Assembly: GCA_964057225.1 (NCBI GenBank)
Contig: OZ059895.1
Location: forward strand, 17,823,688-17,887,687
DNA length: 64,000 bases
DNA from: Auanema rhodensis
Taxonomy: Eukaryota > Nematoda > Chromadorea > Rhabditida > Rhabditidae
Direction of reading: 5' to 3'
Part shown: in pieces, positions 14,249-27,599 of the stretch
How the letters are laid out: the number at the start of each line of letters is the position of its first letter
Numbering within the stretch: position 1 is the stretch's first letter
Notes under the pieces: generated by a model
The model's database searches: none
Told to the model about the DNA's origin: nothing
The model's input: the letters and a program-made list of their open reading frames with translations, nothing else
Position numbers and translations under genes: made by a program

Positions 14249-14258
14249 TTTTTTCCAG
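14249..14258 (+). promoter_or_regulatory. Splice acceptor just before the carbonic-anhydrase-like start codon
   Basis: A polypyrimidine run ending in ttttccag, 9 bp before the ATG. It could be an SL trans-splice site or the end of a 5' UTR intron. Confidence 0.5.
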
Positions 14259-14267
14259 GAACTAACA

Positions 14268-15851
14268 ATGGCTTTTTTAAGTCAACTAACTGGTCATCTG
14301 CAGAATTTGAAGGAAAAAACTGTCAACATAGCGGAAGGTGCTCCAGCTCATTTGCAAAGTCTCAAGGTATTTACATCAGATCCCAGTCCGCTTTCTTATA
14401 CATTTTCAATATAATTGTTTTGAAATTCTCAAAAGAAAGACAAACACAAGTCATTTTATGTATTTATACCTATACACATAGTTTGTATTTGCAGGATGGA
14501 GCCCCCAAGCTTTTGGAAAGTGCAATGAACGCTAAGAATGGACTATTGAACAAGGTAGACTTATTCTTTCCTTTTCTATGAAAATAATATGAATTGATAT
14601 TTCATAAAAAAACTAATTTTGATTAATTTTTAGGTAAAATTAGATTCATTGGGTAAAGTATTGAGCATGCCAGCTTTGGGACGTAATCAGTCTCCAATCG
14701 ACATTGTTCCTGTCATCACAGCATTTGGAGAACATCTTCAAAATGCTGAATTTAGGTATTTACTTGTAGCGTGGGATACAGATTAAGCTTGTTTTTAGAG
14801 TTGAATACCATAATAATGGTGATTTTAAAGCTATAAATACTGGATCAACAACTGCTCTAATTCGAGAAGGTACTGTTAGCTTAATCTCTTTTCTTCACAT
14901 GTTCAGTTATCTTATATAGGTAATGAAAGTGAACTGGCTTGTTCATTTCTACCCGAGGAACAGTATCATTTGGATCAAATCAGTTGGCATTGGGGAACAG
15001 AACCAATGAATGGCTCAGAACATACTATCGGAGGTAAGTTCGAAGCTTCGGTACTAGTCATCATCAGATTGTTTATGATATATGGTGCACAGAAGCTTAA
15101 TATACAAATAAATATTTGGTAAACAACATGATTAGACTCAATTACAAAATTTAAGGTGTTGGATATGCTGGTGAGCTACACCTGATCCATCGTAATACTC
15201 GCTTTTCGAATATGGAAATAGCCTTGAAACAGCCAAATGGCGTACTTGCAATTGCAATTTTCCTCAATGTAAAATATTAAACAAATGAACAATACTTTGA
15301 TGTTTGTATATTTAGGAATCACATGATGACAATCCTAGTATTACACCATTCATGGAAATTTTACCAAATATTACGTATAAGGGAAATGAATATAATGTTC
15401 CTTCATTTAATTTCTCAGCTCTTTTCCCTTCACCAGGTATATCAATTAAACTGCTTTGACTGCTTTCATTCACAATTTGATTCAGAAAAAACCAAAGAAT
15501 TCTGGATGTATGAAGGATCTGAAACTCTTGAACCTTTCCGTGAAACCGTTAATTGGATTGTTTTCCGATCTGCTCTTCCAATTAGCTCTCATCAGGTAAT
15601 ATATTTTTCCTCTCGTTTTCAGCTGCTTGCATATTGCCAACCCATTCTATATATAGCTATTTCCCCTATTTCAGCTCGAAAAACTACGCGAAATTCGTGC
15701 CGGAGGCTATGACGAGGAAAAAGAACGTCCAATGGTCTCCATTCGTCAAACTCAAGCTCCAAATTCACGTATTGTGATCAGTAGCTTTCGCTCCGCAGCA
15801 GGAGCACCTGATCTCGGCTTCAGCAGCAGTGGGCCGGGTAACAAACAGTAA
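14268..15851 (+). CDS. Carbonic-anhydrase-related protein (alpha-CA fold, CARP type; cah-1/cah-2-like)
   Basis: Nine exons give 328 residues: 14268-14366, 14495-14554, 14634-14755, 14799-14869, 14920-15033, 15156-15268, 15316-15436, 15486-15595, 15675-15851. The alpha-CA domain starts around residue 60 (RNQSPIDIVPV) and continues through ISWHWGT, GSEHTIGG, YAGELHLIHRNT and QPNGVLAIAIFL. Aligned to active enzymes, the first zinc ligand (His94 in CA II) is Ser; the second (His96) and third (His119) remain. It should therefore not bind catalytic zinc normally, as in acatalytic CA-related proteins VIII/X/XI and nematode cah-1/cah-2. No clear signal peptide; the N-terminus is Ala/Leu/Lys-rich and helical-looking. 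The last exon could instead be spliced at a GT at 15839. Converges on the ankyrin-SAM gene. Confidence 0.88.
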
Positions 15852-16921
15852 GCTACATAATCCCGATCCGGATGCTCTGCCAGCATCTGGTATTATCTCG
15901 AGCTGCTTTCCATTCTGGTCAGCCTGTGCTGACGTGCCTCATCTGAAGCATGACTAGGTATAAGCTACACAGAGTGATGTTCTTGATCTTCAGATACCAA
16001 TTTAAATACCTGCAAACTATTTTTTTAAAATAATAAGCTTAAATTAATTATTTTGAAGTAGAAATAGAAATTTTAATCGTTTGTTATAATTATATTATAT
16101 TATTTATGCTAACTATTTATGTATTAATATCATATAATCTTCTAACATACGTTACCCATAAGACTTCACTTCTACTGATTGTAACAAAGAAGTTTTTGAA
16201 TTTCTAATAAGTTTAATTAATTTTATTTATGTATATATTGAATATATAATCATTGTACTTTCAATATAAAAAAAATTATTCTATTTTTCATCAAAAATAA
16301 TCAGAAAACCGGTATATTACTGTTGATTATATTATATAATATTCAATTATATTACAATAACCACAAACATGTATCAGAATACTTCGCCGATAACGACGAC
16401 AATGATATGGATGACAACTTCTCCGTAATCAGAATAGTAGTTACAACAATATTTTTTATTTAGTCAATTATATAAATATAAATAATAATTTCTATATATA
16501 TAATCCTGAATCAGATGATTTGTATTATCAAATCACATATCACTTAGTATGTTTGACCAGAGAACGAGATGAAGACTTCTAGGTGGTGGGAGAGGAAGAA
16601 GGAAAGATGGTAAATATAGAAAATAACCAAAATTGGTAAAGATCGACCACAATAATTATGCGAAAAAAAATTGAAAATTTGTATGTGGGAACAAGAGACA
16701 ATTATTAAAATTTTAAACAAGATATTTTGAAGTAAAAAGAGAAAAACAGCTTGTTGGACACAAGAATATATGTATAACAGTTCATGATGCTGATATAAAT
16801 ATATAGTCTGATATGTGTTATAGCATAAAACATGTATAAAACAGATTTCTAAGAAGACAGACTGAGAAAGAAAGAAGGAGCGAGAGAGAGGGGTGCGAGA
16901 ATTAAAGAAGCATGATTGTAT
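15852..16921. other. 1.07-kb convergent intergenic spacer
   Basis: AT-rich 3' flanks of two convergent genes. A TTTATT at 16455-16460 reads AATAAA on the minus strand and could be the poly(A) signal of the ankyrin-SAM gene. Nothing else recognised. Confidence 0.6.
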
Positions 16922-19900
16922 CTATACATTACCACAATGATATTGCTGTTTAACAGACATAATGATATGTAAACTTGGAATTGATGTTATTCCTAATTCT
17001 AAAAAGTTTTCTTCTTGTAATCCTAAGAAGGTCTGAAAATGTAAAAACGATGAAATTGAGTGAGAACCTTGCTACAAGCTACACTTACATCACCATCGAT
17101 TTCATTATTTTCCAAAATTTTCAAAACAGCTTCACCTACGCCACGTGATCGTAATTCCGAAAATATCTCATTAGCTTAAAAATTACTATTTAGGAAATAT
17201 TTATATTTATCAGCCTTACTTCGTAAATCAATTTGACTTCGTCGGCGATCCAGCGAATTTTGAGGCTGAGATTTTGCCAAACGTTGGGCTTGATAAGGAG
17301 AGCTTAGCACAGTTGGAATGAAAACGGGAGTAGAGCATGTTCTGGAACTTTTTTGTTTTGTTTTTTAATTTGATGGAAAGAATTTATTCAATTACTTCCG
17401 AATGTTGTCATGATGATTTGGAGAACCTTTACACATTTGATCATCATTAGCTGTTTGATCTCGAGTTTTCTTTAGCATTCGAGGTGTTGTCCTACATTGG
17501 TTAGTTGACGGTGGCTCATATAGGAATGTACGGGCCTTTCGTCCTGAAAAAAATAACAAAAAAAATAAACGAATCGAATTTCATGAGATAGTACCTATGC
17601 TATTACTTGGATCACTAATATCTCGTTTATGTTTCACAATAGGCAGTCCACGCATACTAGATGAAGATGCCATAAACTGTTGTTTCGGTTCAATAACTCT
17701 TCGATAGCCCTATAATTCATTTATACTTGGAATTGATATTAACCGCAAGATAAACATAAGAAACTGAAACTTACATATGAACTTGAATTTCTCAAGGCAG
17801 CATCATATGCATCGTGCTTTTCAAGACTAATTTCATCTTCACTGTCTTCTCCGTCCCCAACATAATAATCATAAAAGCAATTTACTTTGAATGATTGAGC
17901 CTCCTGTAAATAAACAATATTTAAATTCAATCTAGCTATATGATATAATTAGCAAAAATAAAAATAATAACTAACAGAGGCCATATTGCGTATAACTTCC
18001 ATAACAGTATCAAGCGTATTAACCCGTTTTGGTGATAAAGCTTTAGTTCGATGCAAGATTTGTTCGGTTAAAATTAATTTCTGAAATCACACCAAGCAAT
18101 GTTTTATGATAATACTAAAAATTTCAATGTAAAACCTTGTTATTACGTCCTTCGACGGGCATTAAATGAAGTCGAGCACTTCGCCAATCTGTCATGCTGA
18201 TGCTTGTTTGCTCATTTGACTTTTCATTTGTAAATTGCGATGCAACTTTAGAAAGAAAAGCCTAAATATGTATTTGAATTGTTTCAACAAATGAAATATT
18301 TGATGAACAAAAGAAAATAACAAAAATATGCCAAACTAACTTTAGTGAAAGAGTTTGAACTTGAGCTTAAATTAAATTTGCCTTCTAGGGTTTTTGGCTT
18401 AAAACAGTGCATTTTAGCCCTCATGCTCGTATCATGTTCCCCTGCAAAATGAAAAAAATATACGTCAAATTATAGTAATATGAATGAATGAATGAATAAA
18501 TATAAATATACCTAAACTTGAAATATAATAATCAAAAGCTGTCATTTGCTGATTATTCTCATATTCAGCATTGCTTAATGGTAAAAGCAAATTTGTAATT
18601 GAATCTAATCTAAAATAAAACAAAATATAATGTATAATTTATTTTAATATAAAATTTAAAATTAAAATGTACATACTGTAACATGGCTGAAACTTGAAGT
18701 GGCGTTAAGCCATATCTCGGTTCCGGTACCTGACTTCCTACACCCAAATTCAAAAGTTCAGATACCTAAAAGATGAGTATTATATGTCCATACATATCAA
18801 CCTTATAAGCTAATCGAGAAATGTTTTGTTTAACTTCTCATATTATTTTTTTTTGTTCAAATAGGACTATGATCATTTGAATAATCAGATTTAATGATGT
18901 TTTTTTTAATAGGAAAAAGATTGATTTTCTGAAGTTTAAACAGATTTTACCATTGTTGAAGATCCTATAGATGTTGCAAATAAGATTGGAGTTCCACCAT
19001 CAGGTAACACATCATCTTTGCGAGCTTCTAAAGTTTGTATGCCAACACGTTCTTGAGCAATGATCTGTCGAACATCAATGACATCTGAAATTCAATACTA
19101 TAATTATCATTAATCTGATTTATTTATTTTTTATTTTTTCTATTTTGTTTTTCTGAGAAAAATTAACCTGATAGTCCTACCATATCTTTTCCTCATCTTG
19201 CTGTTCAGTATAATTTCAAACTCCTGACGGTTTCGCATCCGAGCTAGCTCATACGCCGTTTTGTTCTTAAGCGTTCTGTATGACATTTGAACATGAGATG
19301 ATAATAAATGAGAAAGTAATAGATACATGATGATACATACCGTTTGCGTGGCTCAGCTCCCAAATCTAATAAGGCAGAGAAAACTACGGTTGTAGTGGAG
19401 CACATAACTGTGCATGATAAAGCCGATAAACCAAGCAGTGAGTCCATGGTCTCATCCACAGCTGCTGCTTTTCTGAAAAATTCATAAGTATTTAGATGAA
19501 AGAAACGAAGCTTGAAGCTAGAATAAGAGATGGAAAATAGCTTCAGACCTTAATATCAGAAAGCCACAAATTTGGGGACTGTTGCGGAAAGCTGCTGCTA
19601 TCAGAGGTGTCGGGCAGATACCTTGAGATGTTGGCTGAGATGTACCAACACCTAAGCTAACCAACTTTTTTACGACATCCATGTGAGCTAAATAGAGAAC
19701 AGAAACTTTTCACAGTTAGATTTAAAGGAGATAATACCTCCGGCTGCTGCTAAGGTAAGAGCACTGGCACCCAAACCACTATAACAGATAAACAATGAAT
19801 TACTTTTTTGAATAAATAGCCTAACTGACGAGCATTTGTGAATATCAGCACCTCGTTGTAGTAGAGTATCAATGACAGGAAGTTTACCTTCACGGCAAGC

Positions 19901-20016
19901 ATGAAGAAAAGCTGTCATACCTACTTGACTCGTTGATTCGATATCAGCTCCTCGATCAAGTAAAAAGTTCACCTAAACAATGCTTGTTTATGAAGTTGAA
20001 GGGAGATGAGCTTTAA

Positions 20017-20071
<55 letters not shown>

Positions 20072-20393
20072 AAAAGAGTGAGAGAGAGAGAGTACGAGTT
20101 TAACATATATTTATAAAACATACTAATGTGTTATTGCCTATGAAAGCTGCTATATGAAGTGCAGTAACATCGTCATCATCTGCACAATCAATGTGAACTT
20201 CTTTATCTAACAAAGTTTGAATCTAGAATATGATCAATATATTGAGTAATCAGCTTAAGAAAATGCTCATAAAATCAAAAAAAGTTGAAAAAAACATGAA
20301 GCTTACTGCAGATAAATTACCGTCATAGGCAGCTTGAAGCAGCATATTCTTATCATGATCCATATAGTCTATGACCCGTTCACCGCCGCTCAT
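16922..20393 (-). CDS. Ankyrin-repeat protein with C-terminal SAM domain (ANKS6 / MLT-2 type)
   Basis: Nineteen exons give 699 residues: 20307-20393, 20124-20222, 19830-19972, 19738-19778, 19549-19687, 19341-19472, 19181-19275, 18951-19084, 18677-18765, 18512-18609, 18341-18441, 18136-18261, 17976-18080, 17775-17903, 17595-17709, 17396-17543, 17220-17341, 17089-17174, 16922-17032. Ankyrin repeats fill about residues 15-350 (VTALHIAAFIGNNTLVNFLL, GMTAFLHACREG, LGASALTLAAAGGHMDVVKK, GTPILFATSIGSSTMVSELL, YGLTPLQVSAM). A charged linker follows, then a SAM domain at about 635-699 (EIFSELRSRGVG, ENNEIDGDTFLGL, LGITSIPSLHIIM). The LGAS repeat and C-terminal SAM resemble ANKS6, whose nematode counterpart MLT-2 works with the NIMA kinase NEKL-2 and MLT-4 in molting. 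The ATG directly follows TTCAG. Stopping at the in-frame TAA at 17392 would lose the SAM domain. Confidence 0.82.
20016..20092. repeat. (GA)n microsatellite in an intron
   Basis: An imperfect GA run lying in intron 2 of the ankyrin-SAM gene, so it is a CT tract in the transcript. Confidence 0.93.
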
Positions 20394-20937
20394 CTGAATT
20401 ACGTCAAACAACTATCAAGGCAAAGCCTTCAGAAGTTTAAAAAAAGAAAAAAGAAAAATTAAAACAAACATTCATATGGTCCATTCAAGCTAAATTAACC
20501 ACAAATTGTTATATTGTGATGAATATAGAAGAAGTGGTATTCATGGAAAAACAGCACGAAGAGAAGGAAGGAGGGAAGAATGTAAATGCTATATAATAAT
20601 AAAAATAAATATTATTATTATCATTTTTCTTCAACAATAAAAATTTAAATATATTCAAATAAATTTAAAAAATTTATTTAATTAATTAGAAAAACAAAAT
20701 AACAATCTGATCTATATTAGAAAATTCTGTAAAATGTTTGTTTTCAAATAACATAGTATAAATAATCTTTAATTAAGCTTAAATTAGCATATTGATTTTG
20801 ATATATTTATGAGGTGAATTATAATATATAGAGATTGTATTTATTAGACAATCAATATATGGAGAATGATGATATGAATGACATAGAAATCAACTGACGA
20901 CGTTGCAGGTTGCAAAACCGGCTTTTCATTAGTAACC

Positions 20938-21120
20938 TTTCCTTCTTTCTCTCTGTTTCCCTCGCTCTCTCTCTATCTCTAAATTTCTCTCTCTCTTTTT
21001 TTCTCTTTCTCCCTCCCTCGCTCTCCCTCTATCTTTCTCTCTCTCTCTCTTTTTTCTCTTCCTCTCTCGTTTCTCTCTCTCTCTCTCTCTCTCCCTCTCT
21101 CTCCTTCCCTCTCTCTCCTT

Positions 21121-21198
<78 letters not shown>

Positions 21199-21236
21199 AT
21201 CTCTTCTTTTCATTTTCCCTATTTCTTTTTATCTTT
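20938..21236. repeat. Long CT-rich low-complexity tract
   Basis: About 300 bp of pyrimidine-only sequence on the + strand, including a roughly 70-bp pure CT run up to 21195. Confidence 0.95.
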
Positions 21237-23397
21237 TTTTTCTGAAATTATCTCTATTCATTTACTATTTTCTTTTTCATAACTTTCTGTAACTTCTCCC
21301 TAATTTTTAAAAAAGAAATTGACCAGTCGAATCAGCAAATCAAATGATTGGTCATTTTTACCATGACGTTCTTATTTTCACAAATTATATACATGTATGT
21401 AAGTCATAAAGTAATGCTAGTAAATAGTTAGTAAAAATCAGACAAAAAATGAGAAAATAAAAATGAGTTTGGTTAGCAAGGAAGTGTTCAAATCAATGTT
21501 CTTCATCAATTCTGTTCTTCTTTTCTCTTCTTTTCCCCACAAAAATAAATTCTTATCAGATTTAAAATTTTAAATTATTTACTCGTGTCTTCATAAAAAC
21601 GAAAAATGATTTTTCTTTTTTTTTTCAGTAAATCATCAAGAAGGTATATGAATTTCAAAGTCGATTCGATAATACAAGACACATTTCTTGAAACTTTATA
21701 AAACTTGGATGTATATTTTTCAATTAAAATTATATTTTAAACGCATAATATATCATAAATATAAAATATACTATATTTATATTTATAGTATGTACTAAGA
21801 AGCAGTCACCTTGCTGATGCAATAAAACTTTATTTCCTTTTAGATTATATTAAAATCAACAATTAAAAAAAAAGAATTTGTCTACATTAATGGAGCAATA
21901 AAATCTGAAAATGTATCTTCTAAGCTAGAGAAAAGATTATGTTATTTGAAATCATTATAGTTTTAAGATCTGAACAAGTTCCTCAAACAATCTCATAGTG
22001 GGATACGTTTTCCAACGTTTTCAAACGATTTTCAACCTTTTTCAGTTATTCCACTCAGCATTCGACACCTGGAAGCACACAGATAAAGAAGAATTTGAAA
22101 AAGAGAAGAAGAAATTAAAGATTGAAGAAACGAAGAGAGAGAAAACCAAAAGCAAGAATAAAGACCATTTAGGATATGTCTATATGTACACCCATGATTT
22201 AGAATTTTAGAAAATAAGAATGAATATATTTGTTTCATAACTCTTAAAAAATATTTTTAAATGTATATTTTTATTAAAAACTTTTCAAATGATTTTCTTT
22301 TATATTTATTTAAAACTTAAAAAGGAACGATGCAAATTAAGAAGTTGCAAAATGAAATTATGAACAGTATCTCAGATTTTTACTAAACGTCTTCGCTCTT
22401 TTTCTATAAAATATTTTATTTTTAATAGATTAACCCCTTTGTATTTATATTTTGGATATAACATTCCATTCATTTGATTCACAATACGGTTTGACAATTT
22501 TTTTTCGGCTTTTAAGAAGAATAAAGAGAACGACATCAAAAACTGAAACTGATTTCATCACTGCTTCGTCTGGATATCAGATTCTGAAAAGCAATTTCTT
22601 TTTTTTTTCAAAATTGACTATGCTATGTATACATGGATATTCTTGAATTTTTGGTTATAAATTGACTTTAGGCAACAGATTTTCATGCAGATGAGTGAAG
22701 AGATGGTCAGCGATTTTACGCAAAAAGTTTTTCTTTAATGGCAACTTCAATGTATTTATCATATATATTTAAATAAACGAAAGATTATATCTGGGAAAGA
22801 CATGTACGTGAATGGCTATTAACTGACAGATTTGATTTGAAGGCCTTGAGCTGCTTTATTCATTTTTTCTGGGAAAGAAGATGAACAGCAGACATTGATG
22901 TAGCGAGATTTTGAATTCATCGCCTCAGGGCTATTCAATAGGTTTATATCTGCCAGAAAAACAGTTTTGTCACTTGTAAGATATTTATGGAAATAGATAG
23001 TAAAATAGAAAAATAGAGAAAAAGAAATAAAGAGAGAGTGAAGGAAAGAAAGAGATATAAGCTTTTAAGTTGATAATGAGGGACAGAGAGATAAAGAAAA
23101 ACTCTCAATATCGGCATACGATGCTGTGGAAACTGATTAGAAAACTTATTTCACAGCAGGTGCTCAGAGTTCGAATTTCAATTAGCCACAGCAGGTATAC
23201 GGTGATCAGATGACCAGCAACACAACCAATATCTAGACTTTGGACTTGTATTAATGACGGACAAGCCTGTTCACACCGTTCCCATCGTTAGGATAAGCAT
23301 ATCTCGATGTTAAAAAACTTTGGCAATACAGGATGATATGCAGATGATACATGAAGAAATGGAATATATCCAAACAGGAGAGAAGGAAAAACAGGGT

Positions 23398-23398
<1 letters not shown>

Positions 23399-23452
<54 letters not shown>
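23399..23452. repeat. (GA)n microsatellite
   Basis: Almost pure GA dinucleotide run. Confidence 0.95.
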
Positions 23453-23454
<2 letters not shown>

Positions 23455-25643
23455 AGATGACAAGTAGTAGAGCTTAATGAAGAGATGTAGTGGATCAAGA
23501 ACAAGGTGGATATGGAATCAGCATCTTCCATGTAAGCGAATTCAAAAGTTTTTTTTTGGTTTTTGGAACGAATGAATGATGTGATTCTTTTTCTCTCTTA
23601 ATCCATTTTGATTTGATTTAATTTTAATAAGCAATTAAAATAATTTGATGAGTATATGTTAAGTCATCCAAATATCAATTATAAATCTTTCATAAAACAT
23701 TGAAAAAGTAGTTGAAGATGAAAAAAATGTTAATTCTAATTTAGATGAATGTACTCATCAAATCTTTATGCACTATTTCAATAACATCATATATTGTATT
23801 GATTTGACACATTGGTACGTTATTTCACATAATATCTATACATATATGTTATAATAACTTTAGTTTCTTAAAAGATTTCTTTATTTCTTTTTAAGTCCAT
23901 TTTCACTTCGAATGATTGCAATGTACTGATTAGAGTTCGCGATGTGATGACCGTTAATGGCCTTCTGAACCCACAAATCCTATTGTGGTTTGAAGTTCGT
24001 TGAGGTTGTGAATGGTAGAACAGCAGGTTTCGAAGAACTACCCAATCTGAATTAGAACGAACACGACAACATCAACGTTGACGAAAACGAGGAAGACAGA
24101 GAAGACGAAGAAGGAAGACAAAGCTAATGATGATGGGACAGCTAGAAATGAAAGCACATGCCTAACAAAGAAAAGCTGTTTTTGGCAGATATTCCGAAAG
24201 GATAACGGACCAGTCAGCATTTAACATAAAGAATGGTTGTTGATGGACGTAGGACGACCTTGTACGAAATTTCGGAGTAAGGTGATGCTTGATTAGCAGC
24301 AATTTTCAACATATACAAGGATGTACATCTGGACATTTAACGTAAATAATTCATGATTTTCTGATTGAATTATGAAGATTTGCATTTGAAGGTAAGCATC
24401 TTTACATCTCACATCGTTAGTTCTATAGCATAATTATCACTCAATTCAAGTTAGATATGCGTAATACGTGGATTCAAGAACTTTCACTTCTTTTTCTCTT
24501 AGTCAGCTATCAGGAAATCTGACGACTTTGATAAAACTGACGATAAGCAGCATTAACTAAACCAATATATCCAAAAGTTTAATAGAGTTCACATTACAAA
24601 AGTTACGCAAACCAACTTTTGATTTGCAGTCCAATATCCTGCAGAATAGAAAGTGGAATCAGAAATCGAACACGAGCAACTTGCAAAGGTTTGAATTTGA
24701 CGGATAAAACTTTTTGAAATTAGTTTTAAATCTTAGAATAAATGATTTTTTTTTGTTTGTTTGGAGTTTTCTTTCTGAGATTATTTATCGGAACTTGGAT
24801 GACGTTGACGATGATGAGAGGTTTGGCTACTTTTCCTCTGTCTTATCTCGCCTTTCTCTTACTCTCTCTTTCGTACTCTCTCTTATTTGCTATATCTATC
24901 TATCTATCCAACTTGTCCTTGACTTTGGCTATGGACAAACAGGATTTCAATCTATCCTAATGATCATCATGCCTTACACGTAATCCAAGTGCCATTACTT
25001 TCTCTCAGCATTCCACATCTCTCTTTCGTTGCTGATTTCTCTTTCGCATGATGATTTTTATTATCTCTTCTCAACACTTAAGCTTTTCCAACTTCTTCAC
25101 ACGATGCTGACGATGAATTCAATAACCGTTAACTGAAAAGATGCATCTTATCTTCGTGTTGCCTATTTGAAGAGCTAAGGCTTTACAGAGCGGAAGTTAG
25201 ATATTGCGTCTTGTTGATGGATATGTGTGATCTGATAGATGTATGTTGTCAATTGATAATGCAATTTACGTCTCCATCAGAATTCCAATGAACATAAGTT
25301 TTTCTATACTGATTTTTCTATATGACTGTACTTTAAAAATTAAATGATGAGGTTAATTTTACATATAGTAGTGTTATAGAAAAAGATTCTGAATAGTGAT
25401 TCATGATAAATTCTTCTTTTCTTTTGATTCATGATAAATTCTTTACATGACGTCGTATTTACCAGAATTGAAAGCTAATTGAAATACATCAGACGATATT
25501 TGGAAACCATTGCAAACATAAGAACATTTGTGGAGAAGAGATCAGAATGTAATCAGCTATTTACAACACTCACGTAGTAGACGAAAGATATACACATGTA
25601 TGCATCGATGATTTTTCATAACTTTTTATTTAGTTTCTATTAA

Positions 25644-25644
<1 letters not shown>

Positions 25645-25682
<38 letters not shown>

Positions 25683-25690
25683 AAGGAAGG
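25645..25690. repeat. Compound (TA)n(GA)n microsatellite
   Basis: A TA run passes directly into a GA run, followed by further purine-rich sequence. Confidence 0.93.
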
Positions 25691-25994
25691 GAAGATTGAG
25701 AAAAAAAAGAGAAAGAGAGAGGGAGGGATAGAGGGACGGTAAATGTAAAACAGGAGAGGTAGAAAGGCAAAAAGAGATATCGAAGCGGTTAATGGCCAGT
25801 GAAACGATTCATACAGCAGTTAAAACAAAGATATAGGAAGTCTTCCATGTCTTGTCATTTCGAAAAAAAGAAAAACTTAAGAAACAAAAGACATTCATGT
25901 CATTAGCTATTATTCAGATAGTATGTATTCAGTGATAAAACATTACGAGGAATAACATTGCTATTGTCTTTGTATCTCTTTACATGTTCATGTT

Positions 25995-26006
25995 TCTCCC
26001 TCTCTC

Positions 26007-26050
<44 letters not shown>

Positions 26051-26067
26051 TCTCTCTTTCTCTTTCC
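25995..26067. repeat. (CT)n microsatellite
   Basis: CT tract with a few TTT interruptions. Confidence 0.93.
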
Positions 26068-27599
26068 ATACAGATTCATCTCTCTTTTTCTAACCCTCTA
26101 GCTCTCTCTTCAAAAGAATTTACCTCTTCACTTCGAAGCCAAGCAACCATGTGTTTCAGCAATGACCAGCAGGTGAAGAACATATTTTCACAAAATCACA
26201 TTTTTCAAACATCGAATACGAATTATAAAAGTTACATCTCAACAGAATATAACTGTTTAGCCGTATCTATATCAATCAGTTTTCCGCTAAAGCTGCAAGA
26301 CAGCACGAGGACAACGGAGACGACTACGACAACTACGATGATGCCGTATCGAAACATCATTCCAATCATCTGAATCTGCAAAGGAAGCACACAAAAAAAT
26401 AATTTTCCAGTTATGATGTTGATGACGATGACATCTCTATAGATAAAATTTGGTTGAATACTATTTTTGAACAGAAAAGAAAAATTTGAGTGTTGCATGG
26501 GCATGTTCTGGCTGATGAACTGACTGATTTTCAAATACATTTATATACATGTTTCAATTTTTTTTACGTTTATGCTTCAATACAAATCCGTGACAACGAG
26601 CTAGTTCTACGAAAATTGCAAGTTTTTCAAAAACCGTTTCCTCTAAACCATGCACGTATGATGATATATCTGAGACAATGATATAGAAAATGCTGGTAAA
26701 GTTTTTGGATAGGAAAAACATACAAACCTGCTATAATGGGATAAGCTCAAAGAAGAAGCAGACACGATCGTGAGATCATGCTGCCCTGGTTTGTTGGGAG
26801 CACTTCAACTGTTGCAAATAGGGTTCAACTTCCTGGTTTCATCCAGATTTTTATACTGATATATGTATTTGAATGAAAAACATTTGCATTTGGCAGTAAC
26901 CATAATTAAAATGTCTTAGGCTTGAAAATGAAATTAAAATGGTAAAAAAATCATAGGTTTTCATTTTTGCCCAAATGTCAATTTCTTTTTTTTTGGAGAA
27001 ATTGAACGAAAACATTCCCCAAATTTCTAGGGATAAAATATGTATAGTTTCAAATATAACATATAATGAAGTTAATATGAATAAGTTGGAAAAAAAGTTG
27101 CTAACGTAGTCCAGATGTTAAGGAAAACTAGACTTGAGACGTCATCAAGGTATGAGGTAATTAAACATGTCATTCCTCCTTTCGTTCAGCCTCCATCATC
27201 ATTGCAACAATTAACCACAATGACCGGGATGTGTCCATGTATCTTGGAAGATCTTGTGAATCTGATTGTTTGTTTCCGAAAAATCTTTTCTACAACTTTA
27301 TGAACTTAAGTTCAAATGAAGTTCAGTGAAGTTACTTACAACGTGCAACCTAAGTTAATGAACTAAGCATCACCGTTCATAATACCAAAAAAATTGCATG
27401 ATCACAGACACAGAAACGGTTTTTTTCATTATTTAAAGCTTAATCTTGTTGGCTGTGCTTCGTTCTTATGAAAAGTGCAAAATGTTTGAAGAAAGCGTGA
27501 CAAGATTGAATTGCGCGATGTTCACATTGAAGCATAAAAAAAATAAAAACCCCAAATCCCAGGGACCGTATTTGGCTATTTCAGGTCTTCTAACCATCC

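Larger units (their letters stand above)
4678..14267. other. 9.6-kb stretch without a recognised gene
   Basis: After the SLC4 3' UTR I see no exon chain with good splice sites. The + strand is strikingly rich in T and C over long runs, with simple-sequence tracts listed separately. Short open frames here are mostly Ser-Leu-Phe translations of CT tracts. One minus-strand frame (12823-13065) is less compositionally trivial. The last kilobases probably hold the promoter and 5' UTR of the downstream carbonic-anhydrase-like gene. Confidence 0.6.

Noticed and set aside
20910..21245. Poly Ser-Leu and Arg-Glu frames
   Set aside because: Translations of a CT/GA microsatellite; the same holds for frames at 9.1, 11.5, 23.3 and 26.0 kb.
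22030..22210. Lys/Glu-rich frame after a cag acceptor
   Set aside because: Low-complexity purine-rich sequence without a donor-bounded exon structure or a recognisable family.
26232..26370. Minus-strand frame with a hydrophobic start (MIGMMFRYG followed by Val-rich sequence)
   Set aside because: It follows an acceptor-like tttgcag and could be a small secreted peptide, but it stops after about 45 residues with no mature-peptide motif or downstream exon I can support.
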